DNA of 6,373 nt. Origin: Prevotellaceae bacterium. GTDB taxonomy: Bacteria > Bacteroidota > Bacteroidia > Bacteroidales > UBA932. The stretch is from contig JAISDK010000286.1 in assembly GCA_031264875.1 (NCBI GenBank), positions 1 to 6,373 on the forward strand. The letters are read 5' to 3'. The notes under the pieces were generated by a model. The model worked only from the letters and a program-made list of their open reading frames with translations, did no database searches and was not told the DNA's origin. Within the stretch, counting starts at the first letter, position 1, and the number at the start of each line of letters is the position of its first letter. Positions 1 through 6,305 of the stretch are shown here, one piece after another. Position numbers and translations under genes: made by a program.

Positions 1-131
1 AATCGACTTTTTTTGTGCCAAAATGTCAGGTTTGGGTAATGGCGCGAGCAAAAAAAAACGCACGGCGCTGTCTGGGGAAGTTACCATTTTATTTTTCTCA
101 CGCTACTAAATATCGAAAATATATAAAAGAA
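1..131. other. Left-edge stretch without a supported gene
   Basis: No gene can be assigned here. Short frames are open to the left edge: plus-strand frame 2 runs to a TAA at 107-109, plus-strand frame 3 runs to a TGA at 141-143 inside the terminator stem, and a minus-strand frame could start at an ATG at 85-87 and leave the window after 29 codons. All are too short to tell from chance and none gives a protein I recognise. A run of nine A residues lies at 50-58. A plus-strand gene ending here would converge on the minus-strand operon and share the stem-loop at 132-183, but that is only a possibility. Confidence 0.3.
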
Positions 132-183
132 GCCGCTGCCTGAAACGAAGCTCGACTTAGTGGACTTCATTTCAAGCAGCGGC
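132..183 (-). terminator. Intrinsic-type terminator stem-loop of the minus-strand operon
   Basis: Two 19-base arms (132-150 and 165-183) pair around a 14-base loop. The only two imperfect pairs are C140/A175 and C146/A169. Read as minus-strand RNA both become G-U wobbles, so the stem is unbroken in that direction, whereas in plus-strand RNA both are C-A mismatches. The outer stem is GC-rich (GCCGCTGC). On the minus strand it is followed by a T-rich tract beginning TTCTTTTATATATTTT, as expected for factor-independent termination. It lies 71 bases beyond the oxidoreductase stop codon, and no other minus-strand gene intervenes. Confidence 0.75.
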
Positions 184-201
184 CGGTACTTGGTTACTAC
201 A

Positions 202-219
202 TGCAGACTATGGTCTGCA
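202..219. repeat. Small perfect hairpin in the 3' untranslated stretch
   Basis: TGCAGAC at 202-208 and GTCTGCA at 213-219 form a 7-bp stem around the four-base loop TATG. It lies between the oxidoreductase stop and the large terminator stem. A second small inverted repeat, TTACAG/CTGTAA (238-243 and 247-252), sits just beyond the stop codon. Both would form in the 3' end of the operon mRNA and might slow decay, but stems this short also occur by chance. Confidence 0.3.
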
Positions 220-254
220 GTTGTGAAAATCCGATCGTTACAGTTGCTGTAAGG

Positions 255-1580
255 CTACACGGAATAGGCGTCTCTATATTCATAACGGTACAGTCTGTGA
301 CTGGCCGCTTCCTTATCGTTGCCAAAGCTTAGAATTGCGGGATCCCATTTCACCGGACGTTTCAGTTCGGTAGCTATATTTGCGATACAGCACAGAGTGT
401 TGGTGCTGCAACCGATTTCTACCGGAGCAATCGGATTTTGACGCGAACGTACGGCGTCAAGAAAATTCTGCATGTGCGGGCTGCTGACTTCATACTGACC
501 GGCTGCAATTTTCTTTTCTTCTTTCTCTATCAGCGAAGGGTCGGAACATTCGATAAATCCCCGGGCTACTCTTAACCAGCCTTTGCTGCCGTTGAAACAG
601 ATGCCGTTTCCGCCATTTTCCATGAAAGGCTGTTCGGTCATCACTATTCCGTTAAGGTACTTCATGGTGAGATATTCGGCGTTGCCGTATCCTTTGGGAA
701 TAAATTCGCACGGTCCCGAGCCGTCCATGCCTATGGCGGCCTGTGCTATGTCGAACATGTGCGCTCCCCAGTCGGCAGTATATCCGTTTCCTGTTTCGCA
801 GTACCACCGCCATGCACCCCACAGCTGTTCGTTTTTGTCAGGGTCAAGTGTAACGGGAGGACAGAGATCGGAATGGTAATGTATCTTCGGATCGTTCAGC
901 GGACCCAGCCACTGGTTCCAGTTGAGGGAAGAGGGAATCGGCTGTTCCGGCAGGTTGAGAGGCGTGGGAGGATCGCCCACCTTGGCGTAAATAGTTTCAA
1001 TATGACCTATTCCGCCGCTTCGTACCAGCGAGATAGCCTGTTGAAATTCCTTGCCCGAACGCTGCTGGCTGCCGATTTGCAGTACGCGATTGTTGCTGCG
1101 AACGGCTTTCACCATGTCCAGTCCTTCGGTGATGGTGTATGCCAGCGGTTTTTGCACGTACACGTCCTTTTTGGCCTGACAGGCATGGATAACCGCCAGT
1201 GCGTGCCAGTGGTCGGGCGTGGCGATGGAGACAATGTCGATATCCCTGCGGTCGAGCAGGTCTCCGTAAAATTCATATACATCGCAACGCGGCGGGACAT
1301 TGTTCTTTTTTTGCCAGTCTTCCACACGTCTTTTAAAGCGTTCGCGTTTGATGGAATCCACATCGCAGCCTGCAACGACCTGTATGCCGGGACACTTTGC
1401 GAAACTGCGAAAATCGGACAGGCCCTGCTGTCCCAGTCCGATAAAGCCTGCAACAATTCTGTCGCTCGGAGGTGTATATACCCCTGCTGTTTTCCAGCTT
1501 GGGAGTATTGTCAAACCTGCCAGCCCAAGTGCGGAATAGCTTAGAAATTTCCGCCTGCTGATTTCATTTTTGTTTGCCAT
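255..1580 (-). CDS. Gfo/Idh/MocA-family oxidoreductase with twin-arginine signal
   Basis: A predicted NAD(P)-dependent dehydrogenase of 441 residues. Residues 8-13 (SRRKFL) followed by a hydrophobic stretch to about 28 form a twin-arginine export signal, so a folded, cofactor-loaded enzyme probably acts outside the cytoplasm. A Rossmann fold follows, with GLGQQG at 48-53 as the dinucleotide loop (GxGxxG). Other family features are DHWHA at 123-127, QKP at 143-145 (the usual EKP motif with Gln for Glu, the catalytic Lys144 kept), and DWGAH at 270-274 in the C-terminal substrate domain. Family members oxidise or reduce sugars, inositols and related polyols, and secreted Bacteroidota members are often linked to glycan use; the substrate here cannot be read from sequence. 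The start is chosen because it places the RR motif correctly; the leader before it is A-rich (about eight A residues) with no Shine-Dalgarno. It is the last gene of the operon, 47 bp after the helicase stop, and the terminator lies beyond it. Confidence 0.93.
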   Translation of the reverse strand: MANKNEISRRKFLSYSALGLAGLTILPSWKTAGVYTPPSDRIVAGFIGLGQQGLSDFRSFAKCPGIQVVAGCDVDSIKRERFKRRVEDWQKKNNVPPRCDVYEFYGDLLDRRDIDIVSIATPDHWHALAVIHACQAKKDVYVQKPLAYTITEGLDMVKAVRSNNRVLQIGSQQRSGKEFQQAISLVRSGGIGHIETIYAKVGDPPTPLNLPEQPIPSSLNWNQWLGPLNDPKIHYHSDLCPPVTLDPDKNEQLWGAWRWYCETGNGYTADWGAHMFDIAQAAIGMDGSGPCEFIPKGYGNAEYLTMKYLNGIVMTEQPFMENGGNGICFNGSKGWLRVARGFIECSDPSLIEKEEKKIAAGQYEVSSPHMQNFLDAVRSRQNPIAPVEIGCSTNTLCCIANIATELKRPVKWDPAILSFGNDKEAASHRLYRYEYRDAYSV

Positions 1581-1627
1581 TACTGTTATATTTTTTTTAA
1601 TTAGTAAATTGAGGTCAAAGGTAATGC

Positions 1628-4600
1628 TTATTTTGTAATTTCCTCAATCGAATCCATATCCACGTACCATACATATCCCCTGACGCCGGGGTATTTCATC
1701 ATTTCGAGCAGTCGGATATAGCTTTTTATCTGACGTTTATGAGAGTCTTTTTTCAATGCGCCGAACTTGAAATCTACAATCACAGTTTCGTTTTCCGACA
1801 GCATTATTCTGTCCGGCCTGCGGCTCAGTCCACTGTTCATCGACGCCGGCAGAAGCAGCGATTTTTCGGTGACAACCTCGAATCCGCTTTCGTCGGCAAA
1901 CCATTTTCCGGCAAACCGCAATGCTTTCCCGACACGGCTTTCGAGTTCGACAACATGCTCTTTTCCAATCAGTCCGTCCTTCACCATGCGCTCCACGGCG
2001 GCAGGCACGTCACTTGTCGAACGGATAAGCGAAAATACCCTGTGCATCAGTATTCCATAGTTTCTCGACTGCAAGGGGGTGTCCACGGAAAAATAATCTT
2101 CCGACTCGTATTTTAACCTTAGTTTCTTATTGAATATGGATGAATTGTAGTCAGTTATAAATATTCCGGAGAAAGCGTTACTGTCGCCGTCGCGCTGTCT
2201 GCTCTGCTTTTCGCCCAGCGTGTAGCACAGGTCGTCGCCGTCCATCTGTTCGCTTTTCATTTTACCGTCCATAAAGTCTCGGCTGCTTTTCAGGAATGAC
2301 GCTATTGCGGATGAGGCAGTGTTTATACCGGTCGAACCACTGCTGCCGCGCGCGGAGAGTTTTGGCAAAGGCAGCATGACGTGCAGCTCGTCCTTTGCTC
2401 TCGTGAAGGCAACGTACATAAGATTAAGGTTATCGACGAGTGACTGTACTGTCTCGCAATAGTATTCCCGGCTGAAATGGCTGTTTTTCATCTCTTTTCC
2501 ATAATTCACCAGGGCGTATGGCAACTGGTTGAACGGCTCCTGTTCCGGACTGACCCAGACGGTATCGCGCCACGAAGGTTTCATGCTCCAGTTGCAGAAG
2601 GGTATGATAACTGCGGGATATTCAAGTCCTTTTGCCCGGTGTACGGTGACGATGCTTATTGCGTCGGGGGTTTGTCCTTCCGAGAGTTTAGCGTTTTCGC
2701 CGGCATCGTCCCAGTGTTCCACAAAGGATGAAATGTCCGATATTTTGCTGTTTGCAAACGAAACTATCATATCGTGCAGTTCCTGCAGACAGGGCACTTC
2801 ATCGGAATTGCCGCCAAGGTCGAATACTCTGACCAGATGTTCAAACACTTCCGGCAGCGAGAGGGAGGCGAGTCCCGAAAGTTTTTCTTTCAGACTGCTG
2901 TCGAGGATTCCCGAATCGTTCCATTTGAAGTCGGGGTTGTTGCGGTTAAGGAAATAATTGATTGATGCGTTGTTTATACCGTCATCCGGATTCGCAACCG
3001 TTCTCATGAGTGAGATGATGAACTGTACGGTTGCCGACTTTTTTATGGACAGGGCATCTTTCGAGACGATGTCGAAACAGTGTTCCGTGTCGCCCGAAAT
3101 TTTCCCGTAATTCAGCAGGCAGTCGCTTATTTCCTGTCCGTCGGAGGCTTTCCGTACAAGTATTGCTATATCTCTTGCCCGGTAGCCCCGATCCTGCATG
3201 TCGGCAATAAGTCCGGGCAACTGTTGCAGTATTTTATCTTTGGCTTTTATCTTTTCACCGTCTTCATCTTCGTCCCTTATCAGGGAAAGTGAGACGTATC
3301 CGCTTCTCTGTCCACCGGTCTTAGCAATTTTCTGTTCCGCGTTTTTATATGCCGAACTGAGTATGTCGATTTCATCGCCGGCGTCCGGCATGACGACAGA
3401 CTTTGTAAATACCTCTTCTATATAAGCCGGCAGGGCGGAAAACAGGGCATTGTTGAACTCGATCACGCGGGGAGAACTCCGCCAGTTTGTATCCAGATTT
3501 TTTTCGGTTACACTGAAGTTGCCAAATTCGCTGAATATCCTGTGTGCCAGTATTCGCCAGTCGCCGTTTCTCCAGCGGTATATCGACTGTTTGACGTCTC
3601 CCACCACGAGCGAGCTTTTTCCTTCGGAGAGACTGTGCTGCAACAGAGGCTTGAAATTTTGCCACTGTGCTTCCGAGGTGTCCTGAAACTCATCGATCAT
3701 GAAAACGCCGTACCGTGACCCTGTCATTTCGTAGATGAAAGGGGCATCGCTTTCGTTTATCAGCTTGCCCAGCAGGTGAGTGGTTTCGCTGATGGGCATA
3801 AGGTTTTCGCCGATTGCTGTTTCGTGCATATTTGTCTCTATTTCGGCAAAGAAGCCGAGTATGTCCATCGACCTTTTGATGCACAGGGCGGTGCAATACT
3901 GCCTGTAAATGCCGACGGCGGTTTTTAAAAGCATTGACAGATGTCCGGTAAGATATGTCATATCGTTACGTGCTGCGCTTTTGGACATCCACACTGCATT
4001 GTCGCCGCTGTCTAATATGTCGAAAACTCTCTTTCCGGGTTCGTCATAATTGCCGTCCTGCAGCTTGTAGAAATAATTAACCGGACCGGTTGCTCCGTAC
4101 TTGAAATCCGATATCTCCAAGCCCGAATCTCCAATCAGTACCATGGCCTCGCTGCCGATGTCCGACATGCTGTTTTCAAACTGTTTGACGCTTTCGCTTA
4201 TCATTTTCGAATAGCGTTCCATAAATGCCATGTCACTGATTTTTGCATGAAAGAGAACGCCAAGGGCTCGAAACTGCTCTTTCAGCACTTCGCCGCTTCT
4301 GTTTTTCAAAATTCTCCGGATATCCCATGAATTTCCCTTTTCCATCTGTTCGTCGATAATGTTCAAGGCATGGCGGTAGAGAAAATCTTTTTTGTGCAGG
4401 TTCAGCATCATGCGATCTACGGCTTCGTCAATCAGTCGGTTCTGGTCTAACTCAAGCCTGAAACCCGGACGCAAGCCTGCTTCCCTCACAAATGCGTGCA
4501 GCACTTTCTGGAAAAATTTATCGATGGTGGATATCGAAAAGCTGGAATAGTCGTGCAATATTGCCTTCTGGACTTTTTCTGCCCTGTCCTTCAACACTCG

Positions 4601-4888
4601 TCTGTCAATATTCAGTTCTCTGCATATCGAATCGGCTACATCGCTGTCACCGTCGCCTGCAATACGGTTCAGTGCGGTTATGATCCTGACTTTCATTTCG
4701 TCGGTAGCCTTGTTGGTGAAAGTCACAGCCAGGACTGTCCGGAATTTGCCTGCGTTAAAATTGTCGGAAAGCGCCTGTTTCAGGTATTCCAGGGTTAGCG
4801 TGTAGGTTTTTCCCGAACCTGCCGAGGCTTCATAGACAGTCAATCCGTTACGTCCGGTAACAGAACCCGGTTGAGCCGGCTTATTCAT
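1628..4888 (-). CDS. addA: RecB/AddA-type UvrD-family helicase with C-terminal nuclease
   Basis: A 1086-residue superfamily 1 helicase-nuclease, predicted to unwind and resect double-strand DNA ends so that RecA can load. Helicase motifs appear in order: Walker A ASAGSGKT (21-28), Ia around TFTNKATDEM (56-65), Ic STIDKF (120-125), Walker B IDEFQDTS (398-405), III GDVKQSIYRWR (430-440), IV around DTNWRS (466-471), V TVHRAKGLEYP (748-758) and VI MYVAFTRAKDEL (824-835). The C-terminus carries a complete RecB-type PD-(D/E)xK nuclease: His949, Asp1026, Asp1039-Phe-Lys1041 and QxxxY (1053-1057). The length is slightly below Bacillus AddA and E. coli RecB. The N-terminus has EASAGSGKT right after a short leader without an obvious Q-motif, which is more RecB-like, so addA is a best-fit name only. 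Its ATG overlaps the plsC stop in ATGA, suggesting translational coupling. No AddB, RecC or RecD partner is in the window. An uncharacterised UvrD-family nuclease is the alternative. Confidence 0.93.
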   Translation of the reverse strand: MNKPAQPGSVTGRNGLTVYEASAGSGKTYTLTLEYLKQALSDNFNAGKFRTVLAVTFTNKATDEMKVRIITALNRIAGDGDSDVADSICRELNIDRRVLKDRAEKVQKAILHDYSSFSISTIDKFFQKVLHAFVREAGLRPGFRLELDQNRLIDEAVDRMMLNLHKKDFLYRHALNIIDEQMEKGNSWDIRRILKNRSGEVLKEQFRALGVLFHAKISDMAFMERYSKMISESVKQFENSMSDIGSEAMVLIGDSGLEISDFKYGATGPVNYFYKLQDGNYDEPGKRVFDILDSGDNAVWMSKSAARNDMTYLTGHLSMLLKTAVGIYRQYCTALCIKRSMDILGFFAEIETNMHETAIGENLMPISETTHLLGKLINESDAPFIYEMTGSRYGVFMIDEFQDTSEAQWQNFKPLLQHSLSEGKSSLVVGDVKQSIYRWRNGDWRILAHRIFSEFGNFSVTEKNLDTNWRSSPRVIEFNNALFSALPAYIEEVFTKSVVMPDAGDEIDILSSAYKNAEQKIAKTGGQRSGYVSLSLIRDEDEDGEKIKAKDKILQQLPGLIADMQDRGYRARDIAILVRKASDGQEISDCLLNYGKISGDTEHCFDIVSKDALSIKKSATVQFIISLMRTVANPDDGINNASINYFLNRNNPDFKWNDSGILDSSLKEKLSGLASLSLPEVFEHLVRVFDLGGNSDEVPCLQELHDMIVSFANSKISDISSFVEHWDDAGENAKLSEGQTPDAISIVTVHRAKGLEYPAVIIPFCNWSMKPSWRDTVWVSPEQEPFNQLPYALVNYGKEMKNSHFSREYYCETVQSLVDNLNLMYVAFTRAKDELHVMLPLPKLSARGSSGSTGINTASSAIASFLKSSRDFMDGKMKSEQMDGDDLCYTLGEKQSRQRDGDSNAFSGIFITDYNSSIFNKKLRLKYESEDYFSVDTPLQSRNYGILMHRVFSLIRSTSDVPAAVERMVKDGLIGKEHVVELESRVGKALRFAGKWFADESGFEVVTEKSLLLPASMNSGLSRRPDRIMLSENETVIVDFKFGALKKDSHKRQIKSYIRLLEMMKYPGVRGYVWYVDMDSIEEITK

Positions 4889-5676
4889 GATATTTCAGGG
4901 GATTGTCCGGATTCGTCGTTACCGGAATATTTTTCGGGCGCCATGCGTTTGTGTTCTTCCAGCATCATGCTGTTTAACATATCGGAGAGATTGCGGATTT
5001 TGAGCGAGGCTACTGTTTCGGCTGTTACTTCGGGCAGCACATGTATTCGGGCTGTTGCACATCCTCCAAAAAGACTGCTTCCCGGAGGCAATATCTTTCT
5101 TGTTCCTTCGATAACCACCGGCAAAATGGGAAGGTTGTTCAGTTTTGCTATCATGAAGGCGCCTTCCTTGAAATCGTGTATCCTGCCATCGGCAGAACGT
5201 GTTCCTTCCGGAAAAATGGATATGCTGCATCCTTTGCTTATCCATCCTTCGGCTTTTTTCAGCATTTCCCTGGTACTCTGGCTTGTTCCACGCTGTATCA
5301 GTATGTCGCCGTGAAGTTTCAGCAGCCAGCCTACAAATGGCATCCTGAATACTTCCCGCTTGGATACCCATTTGAATACCAGCGGAATTTTGTATATGAC
5401 ACAGATGTCGAGCATCGACTGGTGATTGCTGACTATTACGTATGACTTTTTTGGATCGATGTTCGCCCGGCATACGTAATCTAATTTCCAAAAAGGATTG
5501 ACCCACAGGTAGTGCAGTCCCCAATAGTAGGAACATGCGTGGATGACTTTCCGTTTGGTGTCAAAAGGGTATGTGACTGCAAAAACAACAAGGTTTATTA
5601 TCATCAGTATAATGGCATCGACTATAAAAACCGACCATATCGCAATGTTATATATATATTTAATAACAATTCTCAT
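4885..5676 (-). CDS. plsC: 1-acyl-sn-glycerol-3-phosphate acyltransferase
   Basis: A 263-residue enzyme predicted to transfer an acyl group to the sn-2 position of lysophosphatidic acid, giving phosphatidic acid, the second acylation in membrane phospholipid synthesis. A hydrophobic segment at about 7-37 should anchor it in the inner membrane, with the catalytic domain on the cytoplasmic side. All four acyltransferase blocks are visible: NHQSMLD at 84-90 (the HxxxxD pair His85 and Asp90), GDILIQRG at 123-130, FPEGTRS at 155-161, and the LPVVIEGT region around 185-192. Length is normal for PlsC. The last ~15 residues are polar and probably disordered. The start ATG has an A-rich leader and no Shine-Dalgarno. 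It is the promoter-proximal gene and overlaps the helicase start by 4 bp. Related acyltransferases acting on ornithine lipids or other lysolipids share these motifs, so the exact acceptor is inferred. Confidence 0.93.
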   Translation of the reverse strand: MRIVIKYIYNIAIWSVFIVDAIILMIINLVVFAVTYPFDTKRKVIHACSYYWGLHYLWVNPFWKLDYVCRANIDPKKSYVIVSNHQSMLDICVIYKIPLVFKWVSKREVFRMPFVGWLLKLHGDILIQRGTSQSTREMLKKAEGWISKGCSISIFPEGTRSADGRIHDFKEGAFMIAKLNNLPILPVVIEGTRKILPPGSSLFGGCATARIHVLPEVTAETVASLKIRNLSDMLNSMMLEEHKRMAPEKYSGNDESGQSPEIS

Positions 5677-5730
5677 TTTTAACGCTTTATAAGTAATACA
5701 TATCTGTGAACCGTCTTCGATTTACAAGCC

Positions 5731-5760
5731 CAAAATTATACTAATTTTTACAAAATGAAA
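5731..5760 (-). promoter_or_regulatory. Candidate Bacteroidota-type promoter for the plsC operon
   Basis: On the minus strand, TAATTTTG (5731-5738) matches the Bacteroidota -7 consensus TAnnTTTG exactly and also sits in a TATAAT-like context. An upstream TTTC (5757-5760), 18 bases away, is a 3-of-4 match to the -33 box TTTG. Transcription would start near 5724, giving an untranslated leader of about 47 bases before the plsC ATG. The -33 match is imperfect and the region is AT-rich, so this is a reasoned candidate and not a certain site. Confidence 0.45.
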
Positions 5761-5872
5761 TATCTCCTGCAAATTTCGCTATACTGCGCGCAGGCTAAAA
5801 TTGTGAAATGAAAACAGAAAATCTCTGGAAAGATGAAAACAGTCAATGTCGATAGTTTTTTCATCCTGAACA
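5761..5872. other. Non-coding stretch between operon promoter and repeat cluster
   Basis: I see no gene here. The stretch contains a 10-bp palindrome, CTGCGCGCAG (5784-5793), and two copies of ATGAAAACAG (5808-5817 and 5833-5842) 25 bases apart. Neither has a clear role. It lies upstream of the candidate plsC promoter and could hold operator sites, but nothing identifies one. Confidence 0.3.
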
Positions 5873-5915
5873 TTAACTTGACGGCATTGGGCGTTGCCCA
5901 ATGTCGTCAAGTTAA
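5873..5915. repeat. Long hairpin, 20-bp arms around a 3-base loop
   Basis: The left arm (5873-5892, starting TTAACTTGACG) and right arm (5896-5915, ending CGTCAAGTTAA) pair around the loop GTT. The single imperfect pair is G5884/T5904, a wobble in plus-strand RNA. The right arm recurs exactly at 5981-6000 without its partner, which marks it as a mobile or amplified repeat module and not an ordinary terminator. No plus-strand gene runs into it. Confidence 0.85.
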
Positions 5916-5937
5916 GCCATGCTATTGCCTCCCGACA

Positions 5938-5983
5938 CGGCGTAGTCTCCAGACTACGTCGTGTTAAAAGCAAGGCTCTAGCC
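5938..5983 (+). repeat. Palindromic repeat module, copy 1 (truncated)
   Basis: These 46 bp are identical to 6032-6077. The module has a hairpin CGTAGTCT-CC-AGACTACG, which in this copy extends outward to 13-base arms (5936-5948 and 5951-5963) with one G-T pair, then GTTAAAAGCAAGGCTCTAGCC. The second hairpin arm present in copy 2 (ending CCTTGC) is missing. The module instead runs directly into the arm of the other repeat family at 5981, sharing GCC. Confidence 0.8.
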
Positions 5984-6000
5984 CAATGTCGTCAAGTTAA
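5981..6000 (+). repeat. Solo arm of the 5873-5915 hairpin family
   Basis: An exact 20-bp copy of 5896-5915, without the opposite arm. Its first three bases (GCC) are shared with the end of the preceding module. Together with 5896-5983 it makes a tandem arrangement of two modules with different filler: 22 bases at 5916-5937 and 31 bases at 6001-6031. Confidence 0.8.
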
Positions 6001-6023
6001 GGATTAATGCTGTCAATTAAAGT

Positions 6024-6081
6024 CCTTCGCTCGGCGTAGTCTCCAGACTACGTCGTGTTAAAAGCAAGGCTCTAGCCTTGC
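6024..6081 (+). repeat. Palindromic repeat module, copy 2 (full length, left half of inverted pair)
   Basis: A 58-bp module made of CCTTCGCT, then the hairpin CGTAGTCT-CC-AGACTACG (6035-6052 core, extending to 6032-6055 with one wobble), a GTGTTAAAA linker, and a second hairpin GCAAGGCT-CT-AGCCTTGC (6064-6081). The reverse complement occurs at 6205-6261 with a single missing base. It shares 46 bp in direct orientation with 5938-5983. Confidence 0.85.
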
Positions 6082-6155
6082 AAAATTCAAACACAGAATA
6101 AAGAAAATAAAATGAGCGCCGAATACAAAACATTTAACATTAGGCGTACTGCATG

Positions 6156-6191
6156 AAACGTAGAGACGTGGCGCGCCACGTCTCTACGTTT
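6156..6191. repeat. Perfect 36-bp palindrome
   Basis: The sequence reads the same on both strands from 6156 to 6191, centred on GGCGCGCC (6170-6177), with arms running AAACGTAGAGACGTGG outward to the left and its complement to the right. There is no loop, so as DNA it could extrude a cruciform and as RNA it would form a very stable stem. Palindromes of the GTAGAGACG/CGTCTCTAC type recur, from memory, in intergenic DNA of several Bacteroidota and cyanobacteria. It sits between the two arms of the 6024-6261 inverted pair. Confidence 0.88.
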
Positions 6192-6204
6192 GTTTTTGGG
6201 CTTC

Positions 6205-6261
6205 GCAAGGCAGAGCCTTGCTTTTAACACGACGTAGTCTGGAGACTACGCCGAGCGAAGG
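6205..6261 (-). repeat. Palindromic repeat module, copy 3 (right half of inverted pair)
   Basis: These 57 bp are the reverse complement of 6024-6081 except for one deleted base in the loop of the GCAAGGC hairpin (57 of 58 positions). The 123-bp interval between the copies (6082-6204) is AT-rich on the left and contains the 36-bp palindrome on the right. I see no target-site duplication flanking the pair. Confidence 0.85.
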
Positions 6262-6305
6262 TGTAAACCGGTTATTTCATGCCATTTCAGGGCTATTGTC
6301 TATAA

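Noticed and set aside
85..87. Start of a minus-strand gene leaving the window on the left
   Set aside because: The 29 open codons after this ATG have no recognisable content, and two plus-strand frames are equally open over the same bases. It was kept only as a remark.
759..1544. A 261-codon plus-strand open frame opposite the oxidoreductase
   Set aside because: It lies wholly antisense to a gene with clear family motifs. Its translation is low-complexity and unrecognisable, as expected for a shadow frame.
1581..1627. An internal promoter just before the oxidoreductase
   Set aside because: The 47-bp gap has a TTTG but no TAnnTTTG at a suitable distance. It is simply AT-rich, so co-transcription with the helicase gene is simpler.
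4885..4888. A frameshift or gene break between plsC and the helicase
   Set aside because: The ATGA overlap is the usual stop-start arrangement of coupled genes. Both proteins are complete, with proper N- and C-termini.
4919..5536. A 205-codon minus-strand frame overlapping plsC
   Set aside because: It is another frame of plsC, which has all four acyltransferase blocks. The shadow translation is rich in Arg, Gln and His and has no motifs.
5779..5973. A 64-codon minus-strand open frame in the right intergenic region
   Set aside because: It runs straight through the 5873-5915 hairpin and most of the 5938-5983 repeat module, resembles no protein I know, and has no supporting start signal. It is better explained as chance coding in repeats.
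5873..6261. A possible CRISPR array
   Set aside because: The repeats are of two kinds, partly inverted, with fillers of 22 and 31 bases and only two direct units. No cas gene is present.
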